This document shows, piece after piece, positions 46,270 to 54,414 of a DNA stretch of 64,000 nucleotides. Position numbers and translations under genes: made by a program. The notes below the pieces were generated by a model. The model did not search any database. It was not told the DNA's origin and worked only from the letters and a program-made list of their open reading frames with translations. This DNA comes from Riptortus pedestris (Eukaryota; Arthropoda; Insecta; Hemiptera; Alydidae), in the NCBI GenBank assembly GCA_019009955.1, contig CM032228.1, positions 229,045,001 to 229,109,000 of the forward strand, written 5' to 3'. The first letter of the stretch is position 1, and every line of letters starts with the position of its first letter.

Positions 46270-47007
46270 ATGAAGATTATAAAAATCAGGGGAGATTCGA
46301 GTGAGCTTGCTTTGCACCTTTCACACCCAATAATGTTGGATGAGAGTGAGCGGTATAAAATAGGACTTGTCGGTTTCTACTCATTCAATAATATTTACAA
46401 TGTTTGTAAGGATTGTAAGCTATACTTCCATTTTTACGGTAAAGATCGTTCGACTAGAATACATACTGTTGTAATTACTGAAGGTTATTGGACTCTTAAA
46501 GATATGGAGAAGCATGTTCAAGATGAGCTTACCAAAGTTCTGGAAAGAGGCACTGCTGGATCTTTTTCTCCCTCAAAGTTTAATATTTCTTTAGTTAATA
46601 ATCGTGTCTGTATTACATCACCCATATTAGTCGAGTTAGGGAAAACATTGCGGAGGATGTTGGGTATATCAACAGTAACATTCCTAACAACCACTGGTGA
46701 GAATGTGCCTAAGGTAAGACCATATGATGTTCTTGAAGTTCATTGCAACCTTACCGAATCTAGTATATCAAACCATCCAGATGACCCGCACGCTCACGAG
46801 GATTCTCAAATATTGTACTCCTTCTTTCCTAATGCCCCTTTTGGATATAAAATTGCTGAAAGGCCTCAAAATATCTTGTACGTCCCCTTAACGGACCACA
46901 TACGGAAAATAGATGCCATCAACATTACTCTAAGGAACGAAAAAGGTGAATTAGTGGATAACGGGAAAGTCGACACAACTGTTTATTTGTGCCTGATAAG
47001 AGACTAA
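46270..47007 (+). CDS. mCP: Minor capsid (penton-like, single jelly roll) protein
   Basis: 245 residues. Predicted to form the five-fold vertices of the particle. The start MKIIKIRGDSSELALHLSHP and the following LVGFYSFNNIYNV look typical of Polinton minor capsid proteins. A beta-rich middle (KLYFHFYGKDRSTRIHTVVI) precedes LKDMEKHVQDEL and a strand-rich C-terminal half (ILYSFFPNAPFGYKI; ILYVPLTDHIRKIDAINITL). Open throughout, no membrane segment. It is divergent from the ATPase and followed 30 bp later by a 3' hairpin shared with the integrase gene. Identified by pattern and context; no structure was predicted. Confidence 0.88.
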   Translation: MKIIKIRGDSSELALHLSHPIMLDESERYKIGLVGFYSFNNIYNVCKDCKLYFHFYGKDRSTRIHTVVITEGYWTLKDMEKHVQDELTKVLERGTAGSFSPSKFNISLVNNRVCITSPILVELGKTLRRMLGISTVTFLTTTGENVPKVRPYDVLEVHCNLTESSISNHPDDPHAHEDSQILYSFFPNAPFGYKIAERPQNILYVPLTDHIRKIDAINITLRNEKGELVDNGKVDTTVYLCLIRD

Positions 47008-47037
47008 CCAAAGGTCTATCCTAGACCAAATTTTAAC

Positions 47038-47065
47038 ATTTTAATGCTTTTTGAAGCATTAAAAT
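47038..47065. terminator. Bidirectional 3' hairpin
   Basis: Perfect 12-bp stem ATTTTAATGCTT / AAGCATTAAAAT, loop TTTG, between the convergent stops at 47007 and 47094. A smaller hairpin, GGTCTA-TCC-TAGACC, lies just upstream at 47013-47027. Confidence 0.75.
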
Positions 47066-47093
47066 TAAGCATTAATATCATCCCTTAAATATT

Positions 47094-48137
47094 TTATAAT
47101 TGTGTTTTTAGGAGTTCTTGCTTGTAAAAGGAGCCTATGATCTCTTCTCCAGATAAATCTTTTATTTTGTATGTAATAGGGTTGGTTGGTAGGACTTGTG
47201 AAACAATAAATATCTCCTTACTCCAATTATGCTTATACTTATTAGAGAATTGGCTTTTAACACTACTAATCCTTACTCTATCTCCAGCTTTGAAATACGG
47301 TTTCAAGGCAGTTTCGTAGCCTTTATCACCTAATTTGTTTAGTATCACCAACTCATTCTTTTTATTAACACTAGCCGGAACCATATCTATAGTCCTATGA
47401 ACGTCTTTGGTGTTGTATTCATTGATCAGTTTTTGGAGGGTATCAACCCATCTGAAGCTTTGATTGTACTCGAACTCAATCCTCATTTTGTTGTTTAAGG
47501 TACGGTTGAATCTCTCTACGATGGCGGACTTTTCAGCGTTTTCTGTGTGATAAAGCTTTACACCATAAGTATCCAATATTGCTTTAAACTCCTTATTTTT
47601 GAACTCTAAACCTTTGTCCGTGTGAAGTAGCTTTGGAGGGTTATGGTTAACCAAAGAGGCCTTCTTAATAATTTTTTCAAAAGATAACGATACCGTTTTT
47701 CCATCTTTCTTTTTTAAAGGTTCAGCCCATGCATATTTGGAGAATGTGTCTATTACATTAAGGATATACTTGTAGCCATCATTTTCGCTCTCAAACCCGG
47801 ACATGACGACGAGATCTGCAGCCCACAAATCATCTATTCCTAGGGTTACAATACTTCTCTTTGGAAAGTTCTTTCTGGCAGGTTTATGCAGCTCTATACT
47901 TTCAATACGCCTTTCTTTCTCATTTAAGGTAATCTGGGAGTCAGGTAGCTCAGGTGCTTTAAACTGAGTATAGAGTTTAATAAATTTACTCTTGTTTGTC
48001 TTACAAACTTTGCACTTGGTTGATATCCTCCACAAACCATTACTTGTTTGAACTAATTCAGGGTCTATATTCTTTGTCTTCTTCTTGCACTTGTGGCAAT
48101 GTATAGGTTCTTCAAGATTTTCAGCAGTTGATATCAT
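47094..48137 (-). CDS. INT: Retroviral-type (DDE) integrase
   Basis: 347 residues from the ATG at 48137; an upstream in-frame ATG at 48218 would run through the divergent gene and lacks the TAATAA box, so I prefer 48137. Inserts the element into the host genome, making the 6-bp duplication. Zinc-ribbon cysteines at 14, 17, 42 and 45 (CHKC ... CKVC). Catalytic core: Asp108 (WAADL), Asp174 (LLHTDKGLEF) and Glu208 (SAIVERFNRTL). The C-terminal SH3-like part reads KAGDRVRISSVKSQFSNKYK, then NWSKEIFIVSQ and GSFYKQELL. No chromodomain follows, unlike in some Polintons. The frame is intact and all catalytic residues are present, so the enzyme may be active. Convergent with the minor capsid gene, divergent from the 112-residue gene. 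Confidence 0.95.
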   Translation of the reverse strand: MISTAENLEEPIHCHKCKKKTKNIDPELVQTSNGLWRISTKCKVCKTNKSKFIKLYTQFKAPELPDSQITLNEKERRIESIELHKPARKNFPKRSIVTLGIDDLWAADLVVMSGFESENDGYKYILNVIDTFSKYAWAEPLKKKDGKTVSLSFEKIIKKASLVNHNPPKLLHTDKGLEFKNKEFKAILDTYGVKLYHTENAEKSAIVERFNRTLNNKMRIEFEYNQSFRWVDTLQKLINEYNTKDVHRTIDMVPASVNKKNELVILNKLGDKGYETALKPYFKAGDRVRISSVKSQFSNKYKHNWSKEIFIVSQVLPTNPITYKIKDLSGEEIIGSFYKQELLKTQL

Positions 48138-48176
48138 CTTTATTATTTGAAATAATTGAAGTAATAAATAACAATA
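48138..48176. promoter_or_regulatory. Divergent promoter of integrase and small genes
   Basis: 39 bp with a box on each strand: TTTCAAATAATAAAG before the integrase ATG and TTGAAGTAATAAATAACA before the rightward ATG. Confidence 0.6.
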
Positions 48177-48515
48177 ATGAGTTTGTCTCCAGAAGCTATA
48201 AGTTTGTGTAATTGGCACGGAGGATTTTGGAGTTTAATTAAGACACCAGAGTTCAGGTTCTATATGGATAACGAAGAAGCCTTGGAAGATATATTGCACG
48301 AATATAAAGAGTACAAGTTCTGCAAAACCTTAGCAAAAGAACGATTTCACGGACTCAACAACGAGGATAACCGAAGCCCTCCTTTATTCTCTTTGAAACA
48401 AGTTAAAAAATACCTTAAAAGAATGAAAATTAGTTTCAGTGAGAAGGATGAGGAACTAACCTTAAGAACAATGGCTTACGAAGAAGCAAAAATAGAACTA
48501 AAACGAAATTTTTAA
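48177..48515 (+). CDS. Small basic protein, unknown function
   Basis: 112 residues, not recognised. The N-terminal part (CNWHGGFWSLIKTPEFRFYM) is aromatic-rich; the rest is charged helix (KQVKKYLKRMKISFSEKDEE). No membrane segment or known motif. The ATG is preceded by GTAATAAATAACAATA. The stop overlaps the next small gene as TAATG, which suggests coupled translation or a dicistronic message. Sits between integrase and polymerase, where Polintons often carry lineage-specific small genes. Confidence 0.65.
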   Translation: MSLSPEAISLCNWHGGFWSLIKTPEFRFYMDNEEALEDILHEYKEYKFCKTLAKERFHGLNNEDNRSPPLFSLKQVKKYLKRMKISFSEKDEELTLRTMAYEEAKIELKRNF

Positions 48516-48664
48516 TGCCCCAAGAGTATAAAATGTTTACCTTTGAGCCAGAAGATTTTCCGTCCCAAAGCCGTCAAATTAGCGGTGATGGGGCAGAAGA
48601 TTATACATTTTTAGTAGTTCAAGGTACGGGACGGAAGAATAACAAGAAATGTAAATATATTTGA
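48515..48664 (+). CDS. 49-residue protein overlapping by TAATG, unknown function
   Basis: A small open frame starting at the A of the upstream stop (TAATG) and ending TGA at 48662-48664. Composition: acidic and aromatic in the first half (MFTFEPEDFPSQSRQ), a GDGAEDYTFLVV middle, and a basic end (GRKNNKKCKYI). The stop's last base begins an 11-bp 3' hairpin, the same arrangement as at the proven genes of the element. That placement is the main reason to call it real. Function unknown. Confidence 0.5.
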   Translation: MPQEYKMFTFEPEDFPSQSRQISGDGAEDYTFLVVQGTGRKNNKKCKYI

Positions 48665-48693
48665 TTTTAATGGTGGTACTAAACCATTAAAAT
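48664..48693 (+). terminator. 3' hairpin after the small-gene pair
   Basis: 11-bp stem ATTTTAATGGT / ACCATTAAAAT with an 8-nt loop, directly at the stop of the 49-residue gene. Confidence 0.65.
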
Positions 48694-48757
48694 TGTACCG
48701 ACCCAAAATACTCATATTGAGGAAAATGGGGCAGAAGAATCAAAATTACTAGGAAGA

Positions 48758-48787
48758 TTTTTAATTGAAAATATTTTCAATTAAAAA
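48758..48787. promoter_or_regulatory. Perfect 30-nt palindrome upstream of polB
   Basis: TTTTTAATTGAAAAT and its exact inverse with no loop, 34 bp before the polymerase ATG. It is followed by AATAAGTAAATAA at the start codon. Could be a second terminator or a polymerase promoter element. Confidence 0.55.
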
Positions 48788-48821
48788 ATTGATTTTTTTA
48801 ATAAAATAAATAAGTAAATAA

Positions 48822-51800
48822 ATGAATATGTCGGAAGGAAAGAAATATAATTATGCAGATAAACACTGCAACAAGTGTAGTATGGATATTACGTATAATA
48901 ACTGGTCCAGACACTTGAAATCAAAGAGTCATCTCAAGAATGACCCTAACAATGAAGAGAAGAAGGAGCAGAAGAAGGAAAAAATAAATTTACAAGATCT
49001 TAGAGCCATGGCTAAAGATTATAATCTCAGCGGGTTTTCGAAGATGAGAAAATCTAAACTTATTGAAGCTTTAGACAAAGTCAGTGATGTGTTGTACAAG
49101 AAGCAGGATTTAGAAAAGCTCAAGGTACCCCAGTTACGAGAGATTGGTAAAAGTAAAAATATTAAAGTAACGGTAAGGATGAGGAAGGCTGAAATTATTG
49201 AATCAATTTTAAAGACACAAGACACCATTTTTCGTAATAAGGTTGCTCAAGAGTTAAGCTTCCACGAGGACTTAATAGAAACACCCAAAGAAGAACGGAA
49301 ACCACCATACAAGATCACTGAAACAAGCAGCCGATTCATTAAGAAATTTAACACCACTGAAGTAGATTACACCATAAAAATTGAAAAGATAATGGAAGTC
49401 GAGAATGCCATAAATGCAATGATTAAATTAGCCAAAGAGAAGGGCAACTACAAAAATGGAGATAAGTTGACGATTGTTGCAAGCAACCCAAATTTTCACC
49501 ATGATATTTCGACTGTTGTTGAATCAGATATCAAAGCTAGGACTTTCATGAACCATATCGCTAGAATTCTATCTTCTAATGAGAACTTAAATATTACACA
49601 AACTAGGTTTAACATAAAGATTCTGAATATACCAAGAGGTCAAAAGACGTCTATGAAATTAATCAATCTAAAAGATGACGTGAGAACTAAAAGGTGCATC
49701 ACTCAAATAAAGAACAATGATAACTTGTGTTGTCCAAGAGCCATAGTAACAGCACTCACCTACCACTCAAATGAAGTACTCGGAATGCAACTGAGTGATA
49801 TGGATATTAAATTAACTAGACAAGGTCGGAAAATTCAATCTGAACTCGTTCATGAATTGTGTAAGAGGCTTGGAAACTACAACGAGGAAGGTTTCACATT
49901 AGAGGACATAAAGAATGCTGAAAAATTATTACAAGTTCAAATAAAGGTTGTGTGTGCCGAAAACTTTAATTCAGTTATATACTCCGGAGAGGAGAAAAGA
50001 ACCAAAATTTACCTATACAAAAACGGGAACCATTTTGATGTTATAAACAGCATGAAAGCTCTCTTAGGAAGCTCGTATTACTGTGACGCTTGTGACTCAC
50101 CTTACAACAACAAGGATAACCATAAGTGCAAGAAGAACGTGAAAGTATGTATTTTATGCAAGAAACCAGCACACTCTCCTGATTATAAAAATAAGGTATA
50201 CTGTGAAGATTGTAATAGGTATTGTTATAACCAGGAGTGTTTAGAAAATCACGAAGAGGTGTGTAAGGAAATTTATAAATGCCAAGGTTGTAATATGATT
50301 TTATCAAGATCTAAGGAACACAAATGTGGGTACTCCTTTTGCTACAATTGTATGGAACCTTGCAAGACTAACGAACATCAATGCTATATCCAGCGCAAAC
50401 AACAAAAAGGTGGGAAGTGTAAAGGGTTGTGCATTTGCAATGCAACAGATAAGAAAAGGTTTTTACAAAGATTTGTGAATAAAAACAAGCATAAACTTCA
50501 CAAAAATGTTAAGATCACTTCTCTTCAAAAACAATTGAAGAATGGAGACATTTCAGAACAAGAGTATAAAATACTTTATAGGAATACTTTGACAGAGATT
50601 ATAACAGATATTAATGGTTGCGGGTATACAGAGAAGTATATCTGGCTCGATTATGAAGCTGAGCAAGATACTGGAGTTCATGTACCTAATTTGGTGGTAG
50701 TCCATTACATCGATGGTACAAAACTACCCTTCAAAACAAATGATGAATTATGTAAATGGTTGATTTCTAAAAACCATAAGGGATACACAGCTATCGCCCA
50801 CAACGCAAAAGGTTATGACTCACAATTTATATTGAAATATTGCATTGAGAATACTTTGAAACCATATACTATATACAATGGTACCAAACTAATGATGCTA
50901 GAGGTAAACGGACTAATTAAGGTTATAGATAGCCATAATTTCGTGGCTTCTCCATTAAGCGATTTCCCGAAGACATTTGGTCTAAAAGAGCTTAAGAAAG
51001 GATATTTCCCCCATTTCTTCAACACAAGAGATAATCAGAATTATGTTGGACCATTGCCCGATACTAAATATTATGGGGTAGATACGATGAAGAACAAGGC
51101 TAGGAAAGAGTTCCTTGAGTGGTATCATCAAAAGGTTAAAGAAAATTATGTATTTGACTTTCAGAAGGAATTTATGGACTACTGTGACTCTGATGTAGAT
51201 ATTCTGCGAAGGGGGTGTCTAGAACTGAGAAAGCAATTCTTGGAAATAGCAAACATTGATCCATTCCAGTACATTACGATAGCTAGTGTCTGTATGGCCA
51301 TTTATAGGTCCAAGTATCTTCAGGAAAATACTATGGGTGTTATAAAGACTGATAAAAAAGAAATGTATAGCGAAGCTTCTATTGCGTGGCTTAGTACCTT
51401 TGAGAACGTACAGCACGCTTTGAATGGTGGTGAAGTCGTGATTTGTGGAGCAAAGGTTGATGGCTATAACAAAGCGACGAATACCGTATACCAGTACCAT
51501 GGCTGTTTTTGGCATGGATGTCCTGATTGTTATCAAGAAGACACTATTAACAATGTCAACAAGGAGACTATGGGTGACTTGAGGGAGAAAACTACACAGC
51601 GGAGTGAGCAAATAAGAAATAACGGATATAATCTTGTAGAAATGTGGGAATGTAAATGGGTCAAAACCAAAGAGTACAAGAACGCGTTGAACAAGCATAC
51701 AAAAGGCGTAGAGGTGGTGGAGCCACTCAACCCTAGAGATGCATTTTATGGAGGAAGGACTAATGCAAGCAAGCTTAAAGTTCAGAATAAAAAATTGAAA

Positions 51801-53033
51801 TATATAGATGTATGCAGCCTCTACCCCACAGTTCAGTATTTCGATTACTATCCAGTAGGTCACCCCCTAAAAATATTTAAGCCGAAAGCTTACAATAAAG
51901 GCTGGTATGGTTTGATTAAATGCAAAGTATTACCACCGCGTAAGCTTTATCACCCTGTATTACCTATAAAGACTGATAAGCTGATGTTTGGGTTGTGCAG
52001 GACGTGTATTGAGGAGAAATGTGATGCTTGCCATCACTCTGATGATCAGAGGGCGTTTGTTGGGACATGGACGACAGATGAAGTTGACAAAGCTATAGAG
52101 AAAGGTTATAAAGTTGTAAAAGTATATGAGGTTTGGCACTTCGAAGAAAAGAGTAATGACCTATTTAAAGGATACGTTAAGGATTTTATGAAAATAAAGC
52201 TAGAAACGAGTGGGTGGAAAGATGACTTTAAAACAATTGAAGAGTACGTGGCATCAGTAAAGAAATGTCTTGATATCGATCTGAATCCTGAAGAAGTGGT
52301 TCCTAACCCTGGTAAACGCGCTGTTTCTAAGATATGCTTGAACTCACTGTGGGGTAAATTTGGACAAAGACAAAACTTGACACAAAGTGAATACATTGTG
52401 GATGTTAAACGTTGGTACCAACTACTACTGGACGATAGGCTTGATATAAGCAATATGATATTTATTAACGATAATATTGTTCAAGTTACCTATAAATACA
52501 TAGATCAGTTTGTTGAGGATAGTTTATCCACTAATGTGTTTATTGCTGCTTTTACCACTTCCAACGCACGATTGCGGCTGTACGATATGCTTGATAGACT
52601 GGGAAATAACGTTGTCTACTACGACACAGATAGTATCGTATACATTGATAACGGCACCAATACCGTTGAGACTGGATGTATGTTAGGGGAATGGACTGAT
52701 GAACTGGGGAAAGATGATTACATCACAGACTGGATATCTACAGGTCCTAAAAGCTACGGGTACGTAACTAGTAAGGGTAAGGAGACAATGAAGGTGAAAG
52801 GGTTTACTTTAAACTATGAAAATTCTAAAGCATTGAACATACCAACTATGAAAAATATTGTTGATAAGGAAATACATAAGGTTAGGTTAAACTATAAAAT
52901 GATTACGAGAGACACAAAATCTAAAAGCTTGATTAATAAGAATGTTAGCAAAGAATTCAAGTTTGAATATAATAAAAGAATGATTAGAACCGATGTAGAT
53001 GGAATTATCGATACATTGCCTTGGGGCTATTAA
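48822..53033 (+). CDS. PolB: Protein-primed family B DNA polymerase
   Basis: 1403 residues, intact. Replicates the element from its termini. N-terminal C2H2 zinc finger (Cys16, Cys19, His31, His37), then two SAP/Rho-N-like helical repeats at about 55-90 and 97-132 (KMRKSKLIEALDKV; RMRKAEIIESILK), a probable DNA- or RNA-binding module. A cysteine-rich zinc region spans about 420-545. Exonuclease: Exo I D610/E612 (WLDYEAE), Exo II around D666 (HNAKGYDSQF), Exo III Y787-D791 (YCDSD). A nuclease-like block at about 870-910 (VVICGAKVDGY...YHGCFWHGCPDC) is typical of Polinton polymerases. Polymerase: motif A DVCSLYP (996-1002), motif B KICLNSLWGKFG (about 1170-1181), motif C YDTDS (D1268/D1270), then KSY (1310-1312). 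Every catalytic residue is present. The stop is 67 bp from the right TIR. Confidence 0.97.
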   Translation: MNMSEGKKYNYADKHCNKCSMDITYNNWSRHLKSKSHLKNDPNNEEKKEQKKEKINLQDLRAMAKDYNLSGFSKMRKSKLIEALDKVSDVLYKKQDLEKLKVPQLREIGKSKNIKVTVRMRKAEIIESILKTQDTIFRNKVAQELSFHEDLIETPKEERKPPYKITETSSRFIKKFNTTEVDYTIKIEKIMEVENAINAMIKLAKEKGNYKNGDKLTIVASNPNFHHDISTVVESDIKARTFMNHIARILSSNENLNITQTRFNIKILNIPRGQKTSMKLINLKDDVRTKRCITQIKNNDNLCCPRAIVTALTYHSNEVLGMQLSDMDIKLTRQGRKIQSELVHELCKRLGNYNEEGFTLEDIKNAEKLLQVQIKVVCAENFNSVIYSGEEKRTKIYLYKNGNHFDVINSMKALLGSSYYCDACDSPYNNKDNHKCKKNVKVCILCKKPAHSPDYKNKVYCEDCNRYCYNQECLENHEEVCKEIYKCQGCNMILSRSKEHKCGYSFCYNCMEPCKTNEHQCYIQRKQQKGGKCKGLCICNATDKKRFLQRFVNKNKHKLHKNVKITSLQKQLKNGDISEQEYKILYRNTLTEIITDINGCGYTEKYIWLDYEAEQDTGVHVPNLVVVHYIDGTKLPFKTNDELCKWLISKNHKGYTAIAHNAKGYDSQFILKYCIENTLKPYTIYNGTKLMMLEVNGLIKVIDSHNFVASPLSDFPKTFGLKELKKGYFPHFFNTRDNQNYVGPLPDTKYYGVDTMKNKARKEFLEWYHQKVKENYVFDFQKEFMDYCDSDVDILRRGCLELRKQFLEIANIDPFQYITIASVCMAIYRSKYLQENTMGVIKTDKKEMYSEASIAWLSTFENVQHALNGGEVVICGAKVDGYNKATNTVYQYHGCFWHGCPDCYQEDTINNVNKETMGDLREKTTQRSEQIRNNGYNLVEMWECKWVKTKEYKNALNKHTKGVEVVEPLNPRDAFYGGRTNASKLKVQNKKLKYIDVCSLYPTVQYFDYYPVGHPLKIFKPKAYNKGWYGLIKCKVLPPRKLYHPVLPIKTDKLMFGLCRTCIEEKCDACHHSDDQRAFVGTWTTDEVDKAIEKGYKVVKVYEVWHFEEKSNDLFKGYVKDFMKIKLETSGWKDDFKTIEEYVASVKKCLDIDLNPEEVVPNPGKRAVSKICLNSLWGKFGQRQNLTQSEYIVDVKRWYQLLLDDRLDISNMIFINDNIVQVTYKYIDQFVEDSLSTNVFIAAFTTSNARLRLYDMLDRLGNNVVYYDTDSIVYIDNGTNTVETGCMLGEWTDELGKDDYITDWISTGPKSYGYVTSKGKETMKVKGFTLNYENSKALNIPTMKNIVDKEIHKVRLNYKMITRDTKSKSLINKNVSKEFKFEYNKRMIRTDVDGIIDTLPWGY

Positions 53034-53099
53034 ATAAAATAGAACAATATGGTAGAGATAGACCAGAAAGTAATAATATAAGTTAAGGTGATAAATAAC

Positions 53100-53838
53100 C
53101 ATAAAATATATCTAGATTAATAATTAAGTTAATGGTACTCTAGACTCATAAGATAAATTACTATGCTAAGGTTAAACTGAAGCATAGGTTGTAATATAAG
53201 TGAACTAATTTTTAAGGTTAAATGGGACCTTAAAATAAGTAGAAGAAGGGGTGGGAGAAAAATCCAAAAAATCAGAAATAAAACAATAGTTAACAGGGAC
53301 CATAAAATACATTTGAAAAAGAAATATAAAATAAGGTTAGATCGGGCCATACCGAAAGTAATAAGTTAGGAAAATATTAATGGTGGGTAGAACCTTAAAA
53401 ATAAGTTATCAATATATATGGAGGGTGTGAGCATAAAGTAAGTAATATGATAAAGGTTGATGGACACCATAAAGAAGGAGGGGTTTATTTTAATTTTAGT
53501 TTGTGGTGGGTTGTTACCTTAAAGTAAGTAATCAAATAATGGTTGAAAGTGACCTTAGATAGATGTCTATTTAATGGTCGGGTGAACCTTAAAAAATAAA
53601 TAGAATTATGGTTGCTCGAGAACCTTAGAAATTCCTTTAATCTATGGATAATCGGAACCATAAATTAATATTAAAAAAATCATATTGTTAAAGGGTACCA
53701 TCCAGCCATAAATGAGGGGCGTGGAAAAAAATAATGAAATAATTTTTAAGGTTAAATGGGACCTTAAAAAATAAATCGAATTATGGTTGAATTTAACCTT
53801 AGAAGAGGGGTTTGCTCCATATAGGCCCACCTACTACT
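53100..53838 (-). repeat. Polinton right terminal inverted repeat
   Basis: Inverse of 38584-39322, ending CCACCTACTACT at 53838. One base longer than the left copy because of a T-run difference. Carries the same array of palindromic GGTT/AACC motifs. Confidence 0.95.
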
Positions 53839-53844
53839 TATATA
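53839..53844. repeat. Polinton target-site duplication, right
   Basis: TATATA, identical to the six bases before the left TIR. Confidence 0.8.
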
Positions 53845-53854
53845 TATATATATG

Positions 53855-54087
53855 TTCGGACTTTCCGCCGAGAGCTCTGGTGGCCGTTTCCATAACTATT
53901 CGTCCCTCGTGAATAGGTTTAGAGGTTAGGTCAACTGTTTTTTATTATTATAGGGGGTTATTACGCCCTAAATAATGTTTTAGGTTTAGAGGTTTCTTAC
54001 TACTACAGTTGTTATTAGGCATATTTCCCTATTCTAAAACTTCACGTGGGAAATCTGCTTAGTTTACGCAGCCCCTGCGTGACGGAC
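53855..54087 (-). repeat. Family A repeat, 5' part
   Basis: From TCGGACTTTCCGCC near the (AT) edge to GCGTGACGGAC at 54077-54087. It shares the AATAGGTTTAGAG insert with the copy at the start of the window. Confidence 0.65.
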
Positions 54088-54353
54088 TTTCTTTTTCTTC
54101 GACATTGTCATTTCCACAATAGATCTAGACTAATAAAAATGCTAATATAAGTCTCGTAATTGTAATGTCTCAATAAACGGGCATTTTGAACATAAAGAAT
54201 TCAATGAGCTAACACTAACACTAATATTGATTTCACATTTACTGAACATGTTTCAGAACATTTGTGTTGTTACTAATAGGATAGTTAAGCTAACCTTTTT
54301 ATTTCTACATGTAACTATTTATATGCTACCGCACTTACGATGGACAATAGAGC

Positions 54354-54414
<61 letters not shown>

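Larger units (their letters stand above)
38584..53838. mobile_element. Complete Polinton/Maverick (adintovirus-like) element
   Basis: A 15,255-bp self-synthesising DNA transposon or endogenous adintovirus-like genome. It begins AGTAGTAGGTGGGCC and ends in the inverse, has TIRs of about 739 bp, and is flanked by TATATA on both sides. Between the TIRs are the hallmark genes: pPolB, retroviral-type integrase, packaging ATPase, adenain-like protease, and major and minor capsid proteins. Accessory proteins include one with a phospholipase A2 domain. Gene order from the left: three genes leftward, one rightward, one leftward, major capsid rightward, two leftward, minor capsid rightward, integrase leftward, two small genes and polB rightward. 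The near-identical TIRs and mostly open frames point to a recent insertion. Confidence 0.97.

Noticed and set aside
47094..47200. Chromodomain at the integrase C-terminus
   Set aside because: The sequence ends soon after the SH3-like GSFYKQELL; no aromatic-cage region follows.
48138..48218. 27-residue N-terminal extension of the integrase
   Set aside because: Overlaps the divergent gene start and both promoter boxes; the ATG at 48137 sits after a TAATAAAG box and just before the zinc ribbon.
51219..51863. 214-codon minus-strand open frame
   Set aside because: Antisense shadow of the conserved part of PolB.
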